Source: Acanthosepion pharaonis (taxonomy: Eukaryota; Mollusca; Cephalopoda; Sepiida; Sepiidae). Taken from it: a stretch of 64,000 bases of DNA. The stretch is from assembly GCA_903632075.3 (NCBI GenBank), contig CAHIKZ030000580.1, positions 1,166,001 through 1,230,000 on the forward strand. The letters are read 5' to 3'. The notes beneath the pieces were generated by a model. That model did no database searches, was not told the origin of the DNA, and was given only the letters and a program-made list of their open reading frames with translations. Shown here in pieces: positions 44,520 through 58,328 of this stretch. Every line of letters starts with the position of its first letter. The first letter of the stretch is position 1. Made by a program: the position numbers and the translations under genes.

Positions 44520-46130
44520 GACAGAATATAAAACGGCAACACCCTGAATGACGATCCTAATTTTGACATGGTTAAATTATGTGCATATTTTTGAGTAGTA
44601 GATATTCGTAGCAAATTTTCAAAGACTTCGTCCATCTTGTGACTTAATAATATTCACACATGCGTACTGTCTATATTTGAGCATTAAACGGTGACACATG
44701 TTCCGATAAGGCTCAGTGTAGTTGGAGACCCCAGTGTAAACATTTGTCTTACAAAAGTGACACACACATGCTCCTTTTGCTCAATTAGATCCATTTGAGA
44801 GTAGTCAGACTCTGGGCCTCCAAAGAATTGCTGATTATGTTGAACATTGGTCAAATAAACATTTCCACTGCCTATAAGCCAGGTTCTGGACAGTGCCAAA
44901 GTAGAGACGGAGTCCAAGATTGGCACACTGTAAGAAAAACAGTAGTAGATTGTACAGTGTCAGCTGTAGAGATCAGAACTACAAGAATGTCAACTCGGAC
45001 CGTCTATGTCTAGCATGATTATAGGCGGGTGTGCCTTTAATTAGATTTTCACTCATGCCACAATACTCTAGTGTTGGACGATTGTGCGTGTCACGTAGAT
45101 CCGGGGAGTGACATCTCGAATGTATTCACCCGTGATACACATAGACATACACTGGAATCATAATGGGGAATACTATAAATTACAATTCTCATTCGCCTTT
45201 TATGTTAGCTGAACACTGCCATTTATAATATGACTTTTCAACCCTCATGATAATGCAAGGTAATACCCTTCTATTCAACATGCCCTGCTAGATATTCAAC
45301 AATTTCCTTGGAAGGTACGATCACCATAAACAGTCCTCCATGGAAAATGAATGGAACATGATGGCACGATGCCTTATTTGTTCAGTTATCCCACCAACAA
45401 TTCTTGCTGTAAGATGTGAAGTGGTGCAACTGTCGCAAAATAATGTCTCGTAAGACGATATTAACCATCTGTACAATCGTACTAATATCAACGGCCTGTA
45501 GACTAGGTTACATCTAAACCACGAATTTTGAATTGTCCTTCTCCTCAGGTTCGTGAAGCCAGTATGTACTGTTAGTTAATACCTAGCTGGCGGTGAAAGA
45601 GATCCATACCTTTCCAAAGTACATCTGTACGAAAGTGAACGCAACGACCTTGGGTGGAATTTGAACTCGATTCGCCAATTTTACTTTCCGCTATAATACG
45701 TGCATACCGTACACCGTATTTCGCAACTTCTGCACATACTGATCTGTACATGTAACCCAGCTACATTGGATCACATTTAATTTTGAGTAAATTAAAATAA
45801 ATATCTCTTCAGTATACGTAAATTAGAACAAATTAGAAATGCAAACGCAAGACAAACGATGTGCAAAATAGATTGGCTCAGTCCATGTTGACATTAACTC
45901 ATGTTTATATATGTAGTTATATACACGCACACACACATACAAACACGTGCACACATATGAACGCGTGGATTTGCACAGACATATAAATAACACTATACAA
46001 AGTATAAGATGTAAATAAAAATGGATTCGGTTTATTCAATAATATTTACATAATTTCTGTTCACCGACTTTTTTCCCTATCTATATCTATCCTCCTCACA
46101 CTGACCAACGCATTGTAATTAAGATATACA
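44520..46130. other. Unassigned, relatively complex DNA
   Basis: This 1.6 kb is freer of simple repeats and somewhat GC-richer than its surroundings. An overlapping pair of frames at 44684-45013 has no recognised family. At 45640-45690 ACGACCTTGGGTGGAATTTG followed by AACTCG resembles a SINE-type B-box region read on the opposite strand. Confidence 0.45.
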
Positions 46131-46133
46131 GGG

Positions 46134-46200
46134 ATGCTAAATGTTCACAGCCCGATGGGATGCTAAATGTTCACAGCCCGATGGGATGTTCACAGCCCGA
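46134..46200. repeat. 25-bp minisatellite, 2-3 copies
   Basis: ATGCTAAATGTTCACAGCCC is present twice and a truncated third time. Confidence 0.92.
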
Positions 46201-46234
46201 ACCACTTCCCAAAATATGAACCAAATGATTAAAC

Positions 46235-46236
<2 letters not shown>

Positions 46237-46286
<50 letters not shown>

Positions 46287-46327
46287 AAAAGACTTCATGG
46301 AAGGGCAGGGAAATGTTAAACAGTACG

Positions 46328-46376
<49 letters not shown>
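46237..46376. repeat. (TA)n and (GATA)n microsatellites
   Basis: TA run at 46237-46284 and about 12 GATA units at 46325-46376. Confidence 0.96.
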
Positions 46377-46713
46377 GGGAGAAAATGATATATAAATTCC
46401 TATATATCAGAACAATGTTAGGCAATTGCATGAGAAAGTGGAAAAAATTCTCTATAACGTATTTCGTACACTAGAGTTCAATGGAATCCTGGAGGGCGAA
46501 ATGCGTTACACAGAATTTTATCACTTTATCATGCCTAACATTGTCTAATATGAATTATATCCGACAGAATGATATAATAAGGAATAAATAGGAAAAACAC
46601 TTTATAATTTTTAATTTTTTCATCAAATTTTTTGGGAATCTATTCACGGAAAAAATGTTTAATTCCTGAAAATGGTAGTGGGAATAAATGCGCATGTATG
46701 TGTATGTACGTGT

Positions 46714-46718
<5 letters not shown>

Positions 46719-46788
<70 letters not shown>

Positions 46789-46790
46789 AG
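46719..46790. repeat. (CA)n(TA)n(TG)n microsatellite
   Basis: CA, TA and TG runs in series form a near-palindromic compound array. Confidence 0.96.
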
Positions 46791-46794
46791 TGTA

Positions 46795-47684
46795 TAAGAT
46801 TTCTAGTTAGTCTTGTGGCTGTTGATAGTGTTGTCAGTGCTCTTTGATAGAGTCTGTAAACATTTTGAGAACAGTCTTTTCGCAGTTTTTTGAGTATCCA
46901 AGGAACTGCACTAAGCTGCAACCAATTCTAGAGATTGTCAGTGGGTTGGCTCCACGAAGCGGACACTCGAAGACAGTAGTTCTTAACTGAAAATAAATTG
47001 AAAAAAATAACTCTTAAATGGATAAGAAATCAACCAATAAGCTTCTGTGACTGTGAGTATGTGATATGCCCTCATTAAGCAGTAGAATACGACAAGTAAG
47101 GCGGAAAGAGACTACGTTGATGACGAGATTTTGAATCCTGGCAACTTTGTTTTCTCACGCATTATTTGCTGCTTCTATTAAATCTCTCGCAATTAAATAA
47201 GAACAAGCATTACTTTTTAAGCTGAAGGCGTTTATCAGTAGGGATTCTCCTCTCTGATGCAATGAGCGCATCGGTTTGTATGGCCTCATCCTTATTCATA
47301 AACAACAGCTGGCTTGCTACTAAGGTCATTTGATCCTGCCTTTCTTGGATTAGCATTTAACTTGACTGACCCATCATCTTACTGTCCGGGGGTTCCGTAA
47401 TCATTCAATAACCTCTTGGCAATGTTTGCAACATTTTCCCATTGCCATAACAGAAATTATATGAGAGTTCTTTGATTTCTACGTTTGCGCAGAGGGATAA
47501 CAATTTTAAGAGAAGGTGAAAAAGAAATTCATCTGGATTTCTCAACAATTGATAATTTAGGGCTAAAAACAAAAACAAAAAAATAAAGTAAATCTGACGA
47601 TCTGATGATATTAAAATGAATTTAGAACAAGCCTTATTTTATAATCTATACATATTTATTTGTCTCTCGTTCTCTCTGTCGCTC

Positions 47685-47685
<1 letters not shown>
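46795..47685. other. Unassigned DNA
   Basis: A frame at 46797-46921 on the minus strand (QLSAVPWILKKLRKDCSQNV) looks coding-like but I cannot name it. The rest is unremarkable. Confidence 0.45.

Positions 47686-47688
<3 letters not shown>

Positions 47689-47751
<63 letters not shown>
47689..47751. repeat. (TA)n microsatellite
   Basis: About 31 TA units. Confidence 0.97.
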
Positions 47752-47753
<2 letters not shown>

Positions 47754-47963
47754 GGGGTATATGTGCGTGTGTGTTGTGTTTGTGGACTGGTCAAAATGAA
47801 TATCCAGACAAATCTCTCATCTACGGATCCCTACCAACGGACTTCGGATGCAACGGACAAAATCTGCAGTCAAAATTAAACATATCTGCAAAAAAAACAC
47901 CCAATTCGTCAGCGAATTTGTGACCACTTGCATATTAGCAAATTGTTTTTCTTAAATGCACAC

Positions 47964-47975
47964 ACACACACCTAC

Positions 47976-48006
<31 letters not shown>

Positions 48007-48023
48007 GTGTGCGGATCGGTCAA

Positions 48024-48057
<34 letters not shown>

Positions 48058-48166
48058 CTGCCTGCATATTTTTTTTTCTTAAATGTACATATATACATAT
48101 ATAAATATATATATATGTGACTGTGCGTGGATCGGTCAAAAGTATATACATACATATATATATATA
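47964..48166. repeat. TA-rich array with spaced GGATCGGTCAAA units
   Basis: GGATCGGTCAAAA.TATATA recurs near 48013 and 48130, each after a TA block and a G/T-rich stretch, a degenerate tandem of about 115 bp. Confidence 0.75.
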
Positions 48167-48309
48167 TATTATAAATTAACTGATTTAAAATATGGTTATT
48201 ACCGTGTAGCGAAGAAACCATATTTTAAATCAGTTAATTTATAATATTTATGCTCTGTAAATTTACATTCAGCACTGTTTTGTAAGAAACGGATTATATA
48301 TCTTACTGT

Positions 48310-48312
<3 letters not shown>
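48167..48312 (+). mobile_element. Foldback-family element, short form
   Basis: TATTATAAATTAACTGATTT with AAAATATGGTT (48167-48197) is inverted at 48217-48247 around a 19-bp loop holding GTGTAGCGAA. The tail TATGCTCTGTAAATTTACAT and GGATTATATATCTTACTG matches 18.6 kb. Both flanks are TA arrays. Confidence 0.72.

Positions 48313-48382
<70 letters not shown>
48313..48382. repeat. (TA)n microsatellite
   Basis: About 34 TA units. Confidence 0.97.
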
Positions 48383-48384
<2 letters not shown>

Positions 48385-48579
48385 TAGGTTAATAAAAACA
48401 AGGGCAAACGAAAAGGTACAAATAAAAATAGTACGAAAAATATTTATTAAATATTATTAACCATATGACCGAAATTAAGCAAGGAAATAAAGGCACAATT
48501 CTCATCTATATATATATATATCACTTGTATAGACTTTTCTTACGTATTTCTTACTTTTCTTTCTTGTATAGACTTTTCT

Positions 48580-48599
48580 TTCTCTCTCTCTCTCTGCTT

Positions 48600-48652
<53 letters not shown>
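48580..48652. repeat. (CT)n(TA)n microsatellite
   Basis: CT runs followed by about 21 TA units. Confidence 0.95.
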
Positions 48653-48654
<2 letters not shown>

Positions 48655-49025
48655 TGCTTAAGCATTAGTATCATAGATTTTTTTTACAGATTACGATGTT
48701 ATTTAGGAATCATTAATTAGTTGTATTTAATTAACGGATCAGATCACTAATTTAGTGTGGTCTGTGGTTTAAGTGATTACAACTGAAAATGTGTCAAGAA
48801 ACTCCTAATTTGTTGCAGACATAGATTGCAGTCTCTGCAATTATAAAAAAAAATAATGACAATAATTTGTCTTTTTTAATTTTTCTTCATTTATGAAATG
48901 CACATATTTTTTGTGATTTTCGGAAATTCCAACACCAGATTTTATGTTTCCAGATGAAGATTTTTCGAAACCAGTGAGAATGTGTTTAATGCTACCAGTT
49001 TTTTCTCAGGCGTATGGTAGTTATG
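48653..49025. other. Unassigned AT-rich DNA
   Basis: Nothing was recognised. Confidence 0.5.
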
Positions 49026-49027
49026 CT

Positions 49028-49045
49028 CTCTCTCTCTCCCTCTCT

Positions 49046-49130
<85 letters not shown>
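49028..49130. repeat. (CT)n(TA)n(GATA)n microsatellite
   Basis: CT, about 25 TA and eight GATA units. Confidence 0.96.
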
Positions 49131-49641
49131 TATACACACTCACACGAACCCTACACTCCACACAAACTGTATACACATATACAATATATATGTATGGAGA
49201 AAGAATATCTATACACAAACTGGCAAACACGCACACGCACACACACATACAATACACAAGAATTGAGGAAAGAATACACCACGAAATGGTGTATAAGTTC
49301 ATAAAAAGATAAGAACCAAGACATCCTCTTTTCTTTTCTCAGACCAAATTTAATTGTTTTATTATCCAAAGCAAAGGAACATTCGGCCAGTCCAAAAAGG
49401 ATTCAGATGAGTCCTAATTCACACAAAAGACAATGGTTAACAGATTTAACATAGGAAGAAAAAAGTCATTCATTTAAATAACATGTGGAAATAAAGTCTT
49501 AAGATGTGCTATATTTATGAGATAAAGTGCTCAATATCAGAGATAGAGCGTGTGGAAATATAAAAGTGAATATAGAAGTCAACACTTAGAGCACGCCTTG
49601 TCCGATTTAATTTGTTAAAATCGTTTGATGGAATCCTTGCT

Positions 49642-51290
<1,649 letters not shown>

Positions 51291-51298
51291 TCGACTCT

Positions 51299-51386
51299 CC
51301 TTTTCCTCCTCCTCCTCTTCCTTCTTCTTCTTCTTCTTCTTCTTCTTCTTCTTCTTCTTCTTCTTCTTCTTCTTCTTCTTCTTCTT
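51299..51386. repeat. (TCC)n(CTT)n trinucleotide array
   Basis: About 23 CTT units after a few TCC units. It is polypurine on the other strand. Confidence 0.97.
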
Positions 51387-52105
51387 CAAAGATCAAACCA
51401 CTCCTCCTACCCGTCCCTGCTTTTCATATTGTTGTTCCAAACTCTTCTTAATTACCATCGATAAAACCGAACTCAGGCTCTGTTGTTCACACCTAACAGG
51501 GGATTACACAAACAGCTGGGACAAATGTATTGATTTGATTTTTGCTCGCTGAAGCATGCACAAAATCCAGCATGCCCTTACAAGGTGAGGCCCAAAACCA
51601 CAAATACATGATAATAAGAAACTCAAATGCGCAGAGAAAGACAAGCATCTGTTTGTGGAGTCCATGGTGTGTGTGATCCTTTCAAAATATATCCTTATGT
51701 CAGACTTGTCAGACCAAAATATCAAAACGAAAACAAAATCTAAAAATACATCCTAACATATATATATACACAATCAGCAAAAAAAAAACAAACACAAAAA
51801 TATTTTCCAAACAAACACATACATTATTATTTACAACTCCACACGCAGAGAGATTAAAACATTCGTATAGGGAAATACCAAAACGTATCCTTTACATACA
51901 ATCACATACATTGAGTAAACTGGGTACCTTGTGTTTTTAATCACAAAATACATACCGATTTATGTGTTCCAATCACAGTGTTCTGTTGATATATTTGTAC
52001 GTTTTAAATACATACAAGTATTTGTACATTTTAAATACAATGGCCAGTTCAATGTACAGCTTCAGTAAATACTTGAACATACCTGCTATCCTCAACCTTT
52101 ACAAC
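51387..52105. other. Unassigned DNA
   Basis: Nothing was recognised. Confidence 0.5.
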
Positions 52106-52109
52106 GAAA

Positions 52110-52600
52110 CGATTCAGGCCGAAAATATCATATTGTTGTCATATATGGACAGGAGTTGCCCAATTTTCACTTTTCAGTCTCGAGAGAGTGCAAAAGCGTC
52201 TCCACGCCCTTGTGAGGAATGAATTATTTCCCACTCTACAACTCACAGACGAAACGTCTCAAGCCTCTGGCTATTCTATTGCTATTGCCATGGAAAGTGC
52301 GAAGTATATTCCGTAGTTCCACCAGTTCTAACTTTCACGGCTAAGACACACTATGCCACGCACACTGTAGCGAAACACCTTCGTATTCCATTGGTGATAT
52401 TTAAATTCCATTCTTCTCATGCACCATTGATGTAACCGACTCCCAAATTGATACCTCCTCGATCACTACAATCTTAATATGTTCAATTCTAGGGTTAACC
52501 GTTACCTTCCCCACATATGCCCAGAAACTGTGCCTCTTAATCTGTAACACTCTACCTCAAGTGGCTCTTGAGCATTATACATGGCGAACATCATTGTAAA
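52110..52600 (+). pseudogene. LINE (CR1/Jockey-like) ORF2 C-terminal fragment
   Basis: The plus strand reads SYCCHIWTGVAQFSLFSLER and VQKRLHALV, then after decay RLPN, HYNLNMFNSRVNRYLPH. This matches the YC.H.W.G..LD..QKR and final NL..FKSRVN.YL motifs of LINE ORF2 C-termini, as at 7078-7605 but diverged enough to be another family. It carries many stops; upstream domains are absent. Confidence 0.72.
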
Positions 52601-52699
52601 AGAAACGATACAAGTACACTGTCTTCTGTTTAAAACAGTATCCATATTTTGTTTTATTGTTATAACTGATTAAATGTTACGCGTTCATACATTCATTAA

Positions 52700-53560
52700 A
52701 ATTTCTTGTACGCAAAGCAATCGGTTCATGTTAGGACCATTATTTTTCTCTCCAATTTCTGTCTTTTGTAGTTCTTAATAAATCTTGTCTTTTTGCTATC
52801 ACACCCAAACTTGGTTCGTTCAGTTATGCGCTTTATTCCTCTGTCTTTCTTGTTGCCATTATGTCCTCTGAGTGTCACATTTTCCAAGCCCTCTTTCCTC
52901 ATTATGTGTCCTATGAATTAAAACTTCTCTTTATGATGTTAAGTACAAATGACGTTTCTGTTTCCATTTTCTCTAAAACTTAGTCGCTACTCAGATGATC
53001 AGTCCATGGTATCATTCTGTAGAACTACATTTCTCTTGCTTCAAGTGGCTTCTTTATCTAGGAGAGGATTGTGCAGCATTCATTACATTATAGGAAAATT
53101 GATATTACATAACATTTCACTACTCTTTACTTTATTTCTAGGGAAATTTTCCTGTTTCTTAATACTTTGCTTAGTTTTTGGAAGGCATTTTTCGTTATCC
53201 CAATGCATTTTTAGATTTCAGTGTCGAACTTTCCATCCTCTGTTAAAACATTCCCAGATATTTAAATTGACGATTTCCTTGATTTTTGTATCTTCAATTT
53301 GTAATTTGCATGTTGAGTTGTTGCTTTTGCTGATATCCAATCTGTCTTCTTTTACAATTGATGTTTAGTCCTTCTCTCTTTTCTTCATTACATTCTGTAA
53401 AAGTACTCGTAGTTTCCTTTCTATACCTGCTATCAACACTATGTCATCTGCATATCTTATGTTGTTAACCCTGTGACCACCAATAATGAAGTCTAGTATG
53501 TCTTCTAATTTTCTCAGAATCACCCTCACTGCAAAGTTTGAATAAGTGAGCGACGCATAG
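52700..53560 (-). pseudogene. LINE RT remnant with intact YADD box
   Basis: From high to low coordinates the minus strand reads DFIIGGHRVNNIRYADDIVL (YADD codons 53443-53454), EGLSINCKRR, QQLNMQIT, a decayed FLTEDGKFDT-like block and, near 52880, GLGKCDTQRT or, in another frame, LENVTLRGHNGNKKDRGIKR. This is RT domain 5 through the C-terminal region of a non-LTR element, the same general type as the duplicated fragments at 5.0 and 9.0 kb. The catalytic Asp pair is intact, but stops and frameshifts kill the protein. A 139-codon plus-strand frame over it is antisense noise. Confidence 0.75.
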
Positions 53561-53915
53561 ATTGGAATAAATCACATGTTCAAAAAATATACACTTTTTC
53601 TTAGAATATTCGTCAATTAATTTTCATGATCACTACAAAATAAAAAATGTTTGCTTCGCTCACTTCACTTGTGAATGACAAAATATAACTTTGTTTAACT
53701 TCGTAGTTTTCAACGTTGTACGCACGCACCACAGCGGGGATTTGATTTTTAAGGTAGGTGTGGGTGGAGCAATTTGAGAATCAGTTATTAACAGTGAATT
53801 TCTTTCTAGTGAGCTTGTGTGAGTATGAGTTTGTGTGCGAGTTAATACATATAACGCATATACAATATGCATACATAAAAATATTTGTGTATGTATATAC
53901 ATGTGTAATTACTTA

Positions 53916-53918
<3 letters not shown>

Positions 53919-53961
<43 letters not shown>
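53919..53961. repeat. (TA)n microsatellite
   Basis: About 21 TA units bordering a foldback copy. Confidence 0.96.
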
Positions 53962-53969
<8 letters not shown>

Positions 53970-53974
53970 TATTT

Positions 53975-54425
53975 AAAAAAAAACATGTTAAAAATCGCTA
54001 CACAATTACAATTATGGATTATGAATGTTCTTTATTTAATGGTTGCCTATTAATTTGTCAAAGTCGTTCTGTATTATTTACCAGTTTCTTAAAGGGCCCT
54101 TTTATTTATCAACTACAAAATTTAATGTAAGAAGCTGAACAAGCATATAACTGGTTAGCATTGTATTAAATTACTTCCCTACCCCTTTAAGCATTTACTT
54201 ATGTGGAAGTTGAACGTCAAACTTCGATACATCTTACGAAATAATGTAACAACTTTTGAAATCAAAACAATCTTTCGCTTGCCTGTGGTTTGACATCACC
54301 CGAGGAGACACATTTATGATGTTGAAACGTGATTGAAATTGTGTAGCGATTTTTAACATGTTTTTGTTTTAATATCCAAAAATAAATAATATAGCTCTTT
54401 TCTGCATTGAGCCCTCTTTTAAATG
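53975..54425 (+). mobile_element. Foldback-family element, long form
   Basis: AAACATGTTAAAAATCGCTA followed by CACAATTA (53983-54010) is inverted at about 54334-54361 as AATTGTGTAGCGATTTTTAA and CATGTTT. A TATAGCTC...TGCATTGAGC tail follows, as in the family. The interior of about 325 bp is unlike the other copies and contains no recognised frame. Confidence 0.68.
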
Positions 54426-54463
54426 AAATGTTACGTACAGGGGGATTATACTCCATTTGTTCT

Positions 54464-54468
<5 letters not shown>

Positions 54469-54517
<49 letters not shown>
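54469..54517. repeat. (TA)n microsatellite
   Basis: About 24 TA units after the foldback tail. Confidence 0.96.
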
Positions 54518-54519
<2 letters not shown>

Positions 54520-54523
<4 letters not shown>

Positions 54524-56640
54524 TATCAGTTAATTTCAACTCAGTATTTTCTGTGCTTTTTTTTATTTTATTTTTCATAGATGACATGTTCTTTGGAAGC
54601 TTGTTTCGACCAATTTAATGTCCTTTTAGGATTCCGCCACGTTAATATGTGTTCAGTTTTTGAATTATAAGAATTATATTTTACATGATTTTAGAGATGC
54701 TTTGGTGGGGTATGGCCAAAAAAAAAGTTGGGAATCACTGGTTTAACTTCAGTGACAGATCAGGACTAGTGTTGTACTTCCACTGTCGCATATACATACG
54801 CTTTCATATTCACGTATACATATGCTTTCTTATTCACACACTAGACTGTATGCAACTATTAAAACATGTAACCGCAATAGTACACACGGATTTTCTGTCG
54901 AATTTATAAAATCCTCTTATAAGGTCAAATAATATTTATCACTCATACACACTTATTCACTTCAACGTGAATACATAAACACATTTATTTTCTTACATGT
55001 GCAAACATATTTATAACTGCTTATGCTAACTGGCCCTTTGTAATTCCAAACAATCCGTGGAATTAAATTAATCCATCCGCTGCGTGGAGATATTCGAAAG
55101 AGTTTTTTGTTGATGTTTTTGTTGTCTTTTTTACTTCTTTGCTTAATTTTCCCTCATTTTATCACTTTTCTCCAATAAGTTGTATATTTTCGTGCTTTTT
55201 CTTCCCTCTTACAATTCTTGTATTTCTAGACGTACATAACCATCCGCAAATATATCCTCACTCCAACACGACTAACATTATTAACAAGGAAACAATAGAC
55301 ACCATCACTTGTTTTCCTTTCTTGCTATTATCATCATTTAGTTGCTGTTTCTTCTCTTGTATATCATTTACACTTCTGTTTCCTTTTACTAGATCCTAAA
55401 TTTGCTTTCTTTCGTGTTATACATTTTTCTTCCTCTGTAAAATAGATCTTTTCTTTCCGTTTACTCTGTTTTCTTCTTTTCTTATCAACTTAAACTTATT
55501 CATCGATTTTATTCTGTCTTTAATTTCTTTTATTTCCCACTCACTAGGTGATCTTCTGTTTCTTTTTCTACTTCTTCAATTCCTCGCAATATTCTTAAGC
55601 GTCTTGTACAAATACATTTGTTCGAATTAATGGCTGACACATACACGCGGATATTTGATAATCACTAGACACGTTTGTAATGCACGTGAAGTAGGTTGAA
55701 AAAAAAGGGAAAGAAAACGTTTTCGAAAACAATATCACACACGATCCAAAGAAGAAGACAGTTATCAATGCTGGCTCTCTATACTGCCTTTTCAAAGTGA
55801 GATGTACGCATTAGAGTCACAAAATGGCCATAGTTGTCCATTTTGAATGGACATTTAGTTCACTTTACGGGAAAATTCGATGGATGTCGTCAGAGGCACG
55901 TAATGAATATTTGGAAGCTGATAAGTAGGAATACGTTTATGAACAACACGATATTTCATCATACATCTTTCCAGACATAGACACAAAGATTTACACACTC
56001 TCCATATTCTCATCAGCTTTTTTTCGCATAGGTTAATTTTGGCAACGTGTTGTCTGGCACACACAGAGTAGAGAGAGACATAGGAATACAAACATGTACA
56101 CAAACACATATTTTGTCAAGTTCATAATTGCGAAATGTTTTAATTGCATTAAAAAAATTTATGAATTCAATAGAAAGGACAACAAAAAACAGTTCTATCT
56201 AAAATATGATTTCGTTATTTGAAGAAACCAATGCCATTTGTGTCAGAAAGTAATGAATCAAAAAGTGGAATCGTTTTAATAATAGGATAATTCTCCTGAA
56301 ATCAATATCTAAACTTAGATTAATAAATAAAATATATTTATTTTCCTTGAGGCGTTAAATGCAGCTGTAAGTTATGAAAACTCTTAAGCGTCATACGCCA
56401 TCTGAAGACAGTGAACATTAAAATAAGCACAGACTTAAAAACAAGATATAAGAACAGGCTGATAAAAAGAAATAAAATAAAGATTGAAAACTTTTCATCT
56501 GAATTACCAATATTCTGAGTTATCATTTGTTACATTATTAACAGACTAATTTCCTCCTTTTTGTTGTTATTATCATTATGTTTTGGTGGCTGCTTCATTA
56601 GTTTTAAGACTCTATAATTAAGTTCTGTATTCAGGATTCT
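54520..56640. other. Unassigned AT-rich DNA
   Basis: A C/T-biased stretch at 55100-55600. No gene was recognised. Confidence 0.5.
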
Positions 56641-56647
56641 TCCACGG

Positions 56648-56740
56648 CAAAATAGCCTAGTGGATTAAGGTGATCGTTCGAGAATTTGGCAACATAAAAA
56701 TTGTTACTTCAATCCTTCGACCGAATATGACTTAGACTCA
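56648..56740 (+). mobile_element. tRNA-derived SINE head
   Basis: AAATAGCCTAGTGGATTAAG resembles a tRNA 5' end with A box, and TTACTTCAATCCTTCGACC, about 45 bp later, a degenerate B box. No tail boundary was found. Confidence 0.4.
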
Positions 56741-56744
56741 GTGC

Positions 56745-57555
56745 AAATAAGGTAAGAAGTAACTGAGCTGTACTAAATAAGAACAAGTGATTCTGATAGC
56801 GGAACACAAACAATCTACACCTGTATATTAAATAAAAAATTCAGTTTGAAATTAACTGAAAGTTACCTGGATTAACAAGTACATGATGAAGGCCAAATAC
56901 GAGGACATTAATTGCAAATGTAAATATTGAAAGTTTCTTTTTTTTCTAATACTATTATTATTAAAGTTTTCAAATATGCAACACAGAAATCCTCTTCAGT
57001 TTCTTTTAGGTCAGTTATTTTCTCATCGTCGTCGTGGTGATCATTGCCAATTTACCACCCACTGATATTGATGATTGATAGAAATGAATCTATTCCGTCA
57101 GCTGAATGAAAAAGAAGTCAAAACAGCAGAAGAGAATATATGACATATGGAAGCGTAATTGAATGGCGAAGGTAGATTTGAATTAATCTTTCTCTCGATG
57201 GCCATCTCCATTTCTTATTCGTACCCTCTCAAGATTTATACTCATGGCACCGTGTAAACAGCTGAACCGAAATAAAATAAAATTCACCCCACCACCACCA
57301 CCACTACCCCCACCTACGCCGCTTTAGGCGACGGGAATGAATGCGGATGAGTTAGAAATCAAGAACATGATTTTTTTTTCTATTGTACCAAGTTAGAATA
57401 AATTAAAAGGACGAGAAAACAGAAATAAAAATAAAGCATGGCACTGAAAGACTTTCGATCAAAATAGGTTGAAATCAAATGAGAAAGTCAACTGAATTGA
57501 GAAATACACGAAATAAAGTAATAAAACTCAATCTTATAATTCTCTTTATATAATC
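56745..57555. other. Unassigned DNA
   Basis: A short (CCA)n patch at 57285-57310. Nothing else was recognised. Confidence 0.5.
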
Positions 57556-57557
57556 TG

Positions 57558-57559
<2 letters not shown>

Positions 57560-57619
<60 letters not shown>
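57560..57619. repeat. (TA)n microsatellite
   Basis: About 30 TA units, flanked on both sides by ATAATCTGATTATA / ATTATAATCAGATTG, so the array lies inside a small inverted repeat. Confidence 0.96.
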
Positions 57620-57622
<3 letters not shown>

Positions 57623-57711
57623 TATAATCAGATTGTTCGCACACCCCAAAAAAGGAGCCCTCCTGATTTCTACCCCAGAGATATATTCTTGTCATGGAAC
57701 AACTATGTTGA

Positions 57712-58250
57712 ACCTTTAACAAAAAGAACATAAAGATCATCTACAGTTGCACTAGAAATAACGAAAAATAAAATATCATGGTAGCAATATATTATTGAAT
57801 AATCATATAATTTTGAATAAGAATAACTATAACGAAGTAAGAGTAGATAATAATAAAAATTGTAACTGTCAAAATAATATGAACTGTCCCTCAAACGGTT
57901 AATGTTTGAATAATAATATTGTTTATAAAGCTAACATGCAATTTGATAAAGAAAATAAATTTTACATTGGTTCAACTGAAACGTATTGGAAAAATCGATT
58001 TTATGGTCATAAACTCAGTTTAAATAACGATAAATGCAAACATAATACTCTTTACTAAATATTACTGGCAATTAAAGGACGGCGGGTTTTTACCAAAAAT
58101 TACGTGGGAAATAATGCCAAGAACTAAATCTTACAATATTAAAGGTGAAAGGTGTAAGCTTTTCATTACAGAATAAAAATGAATAACTATGTAGACATAA
58201 AAAAACAAATACCTCTTGAAATATGTTGAACCAGATTGATTTCAATTTCA
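57712..58250 (+). pseudogene. Penelope-like element GIY-YIG endonuclease remnant
   Basis: The plus strand reads NIKIIYSCTRNNEK, a Cys-rich linker NCNCQNNMNCPSNG, then IVYKANMQFDKENKFYIGST, YWKNRFYGHKLSLNND, and in a shifted frame LSKYYWQL-like, KITWEIMPRTKSYNIKGERC. This is the same domain order as at 30558-31255, including the CxC linker, but it is diverged enough to be a separate family. One stop follows the Cys linker and a frameshift lies near 58055. RT is absent and a (TA)n array begins just downstream. Confidence 0.82.
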
Positions 58251-58282
58251 ATATCTATTTTTCAACATTCATCTATTTACAT

Positions 58283-58322
<40 letters not shown>

Positions 58323-58328
58323 TATATA
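58283..58328. repeat. (TA)n microsatellite
   Basis: TA runs with one TG interruption, ending at the mariner left terminus. Confidence 0.95.

Noticed and set aside
52949..53368. 139-codon plus-strand frame
   Set aside because: Antisense to a recognisable LINE reverse transcriptase on the minus strand.
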